A stretch of 64,000 nt of DNA. It comes from Phorcus lineatus (lineage: Eukaryota; Mollusca; Gastropoda; Trochida; Trochidae). Made by a program: the position numbers and the translations under genes. The DNA is taken from positions 25,247,911-25,311,910 of the forward strand of contig OV121085.1 of assembly GCA_921293015.1 (NCBI GenBank), in the 5' to 3' direction. The notes beneath the pieces are model-generated. The model was not told where the DNA came from, did no database searches, and saw only the letters and a program-made list of their open reading frames with translations. Shown in pieces: positions 62,891-64,000 of this stretch (positions are counted from its first letter, which is position 1; every line of letters starts with the position of its first letter).

Positions 62891-63008
62891 CTCACAAAGT
62901 CCCCGTATTTGGCAGTTGGTCTGATCGAAAACACGGCCCCTCAACAAATTGAAGCAAAGTTTGTTTACAAATTTGTGCCTATAGCCTGCTCATATTTGCT
63001 CGCTGCAG
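62891..63008 (+). CDS. candidate exon, plus strand
   Basis: A strong donor, GCTGCAG/GTGAGTAC (GT at 63009-63010), ends an open frame reading LTKSPYLAVGLIENTAPQQI then EAKFVYKFVPIACSYLLAA. An in-frame stop lies at about 62866 with no ATG after it. So either an acceptor intervenes (AAACAG at 62890 is possible but lacks a pyrimidine tract) or this is an untranslated first exon. The product is unrecognised. Confidence 0.3.
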
Positions 63009-63469
63009 GTGAGTACACAGCGCCGTATTGTTTCATTAGTGCAAAATACCTTACTTTAACGTCGTTTACCTGTTTCTCCCCCTTTCTATCCAGGTGGGCC
63101 GGGGATCAGGCTGATATTTCTCAACCCAACTTCGAATTCATAAATTTTATCCACTCTATTGACCTGACTATTTAGACAAATTTTAGCCATCTTTAAAACA
63201 AACAGCCGCTCATGTCTGATCGCCTGTTTGTAGAATTCGGTCATGTTTGTAGCCAACCCTCTCCCTGAGCCAAACTTGTCTCGCCAACCTGTGAGCAGAC
63301 CCCGGGATTGAAAATAGAAATAGTGGGCACTTCCTCGATAGACAACCGTCAGGTCTTTAGTCGCTCGCCACTGGTCAGTACTCCACCTGGGTGAAGCTGT
63401 GGATGTTACTATGCGGCCATGGATGTGTACATTGGTGCAGCGCTCAGATTTGGGACCACCATCTTGCAC
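63009..63469. other. non-coding stretch with unsupported ORF
   Basis: A 127-codon minus-strand ORF (63086-63469) is open but has no recognisable domain and runs from array edge to pyrimidine tract. A minus-strand donor-like GAAACAG/GTAAACG lies at 63071. Confidence 0.4.
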
Positions 63470-64000
63470 CGTTCAGATCTGTAGTACACGTCATGAAATT
63501 CTCAGATCTTGAGACACCGTCTTACTATGCTCAGATCTGGTGACGGCGTCAAGCAAGGCTAAGATCAAATGACGGCGTCACGCAATACTCAGATCTAGTG
63601 ACGGCGTCAAGATATGCTCAGATCTAGTGACGGCGTCAAGATATGCTCAGATCTAGTGACGGCGTCAAGATATGCTCAGATCTAGTGACGGCGTCATGCA
63701 ATGCTCAGATCTGGTGACGGTGTCATGCAAGGCTAAGATCAAATGACGGCGTCACGCAATACTCAGATCTAGTGACGGCGTCAAGATATGCTCAGAACTA
63801 GTGACGGCGTCAAGATATGCTCAGATCTAGTGACGGCGTCAAGATATGCTCAGATCTGGTGACGGCGTCAAGATATGCTCAGATCTAGAGACGGCGTCAA
63901 GATATGCTCAGATCTAGTGACGGCGTCAAGATATGCTCAGATCTGGTGACGGTGTCATGCAATGCTCAGATCTGGTGAGGGCGTCATGCCATGCTCAGAT
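63470..64000. repeat. 29-bp minisatellite, continues past window end
   Basis: CTCAGATCTAGTGACGGCGT with CAAGATATG recurs every 29 bp, about 18 units. A block with CTAAGATCAAATGACGGCGT and CACGCAATA appears at about 63559 and 63731, about 174 bp or six units apart, showing higher-order structure. The array is CpG-rich, unlike the rest of the window. Confidence 0.96.

Noticed and set aside
63086-63469. 127-codon minus-strand ORF
   Set aside because: No domain, no repeat of codon pattern, and a likely promoter or intron setting. Length is within chance for a GC-balanced patch.
1-64000. tRNA, rRNA, snRNA genes, CRISPR arrays and telomeric repeats
   Set aside because: I looked for box B-like GGTTCRANNCC words, rRNA-like conserved cores and TTAGGG arrays and found none. 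The direct-repeat arrays have no spacers and are minisatellites.

Overview
The window is animal nuclear DNA: AT-rich, intron- or intergenic-like, with no long gene-like ORF, several LINE fragments, one Penelope-like fragment and an exceptional load of minisatellites. LINE C-terminal domains of the kind seen widely in aquatic invertebrates, LINE tails ending in (TGTC)n, and the minisatellite-rich texture suggest a marine lophotrochozoan, most likely a mollusc. That placement is an inference, not proven by any single marker. No complete protein-coding gene can be read here, and none of the candidate host exons has a protein family I recognise.

Layout. 0-3.7 kb holds a candidate minus-strand coding exon (1401-1481) and a GC-box/CCAAT promoter-like patch (2456-2580). 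3.7-5.8 kb has a decayed 41-bp array, a 30-bp array and a (TAA)n run. At 6.36-6.43 kb is a candidate minus-strand exon encoding a signal peptide. 9.1-24.1 kb holds 62-, 50-, 31- and 24-27-bp arrays, an inverted-repeat element (19876-20487) and a 5'- and 3'-truncated LINE reverse transcriptase (22118-22850). 25.1-29.7 kb holds plus-strand microexon candidates, a 41-bp array, a LINE 3' end, a 58-bp array and a Penelope-like fragment. A 53-bp array of 32 units lies at 32.1-33.8 kb. 41.5-48.7 kb is an array-dense block (41/45, 60, 58 and about 24 bp units) interrupted at 42.9-43.5 kb by a TATA/CRE promoter with a spliced minus-strand leader. 51.4-55.0 kb holds a second LINE 3' end and a 61-bp array. 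58.7-59.4 kb is a second copy of the 20-kb element. 62.4-63.0 kb looks like a divergent promoter with a first-exon candidate on each side. A 29-bp array runs off the right edge.

Interpretation. The minus strand carries three possible 5' exons (62.4, 43.3/43.0 and 6.4 kb) and one downstream exon (1.4 kb) that is open in the two frames those 5' exons would need. This fits one long minus-strand gene with alternative starts, or separate genes. On the plus strand, four small candidate exons (25.1, 27.5, 37.1 and 55.7 kb) keep compatible phase. Both ideas rest on splice signals and reading frame only. The arrays total roughly 12 kb, nearly a fifth of the window.
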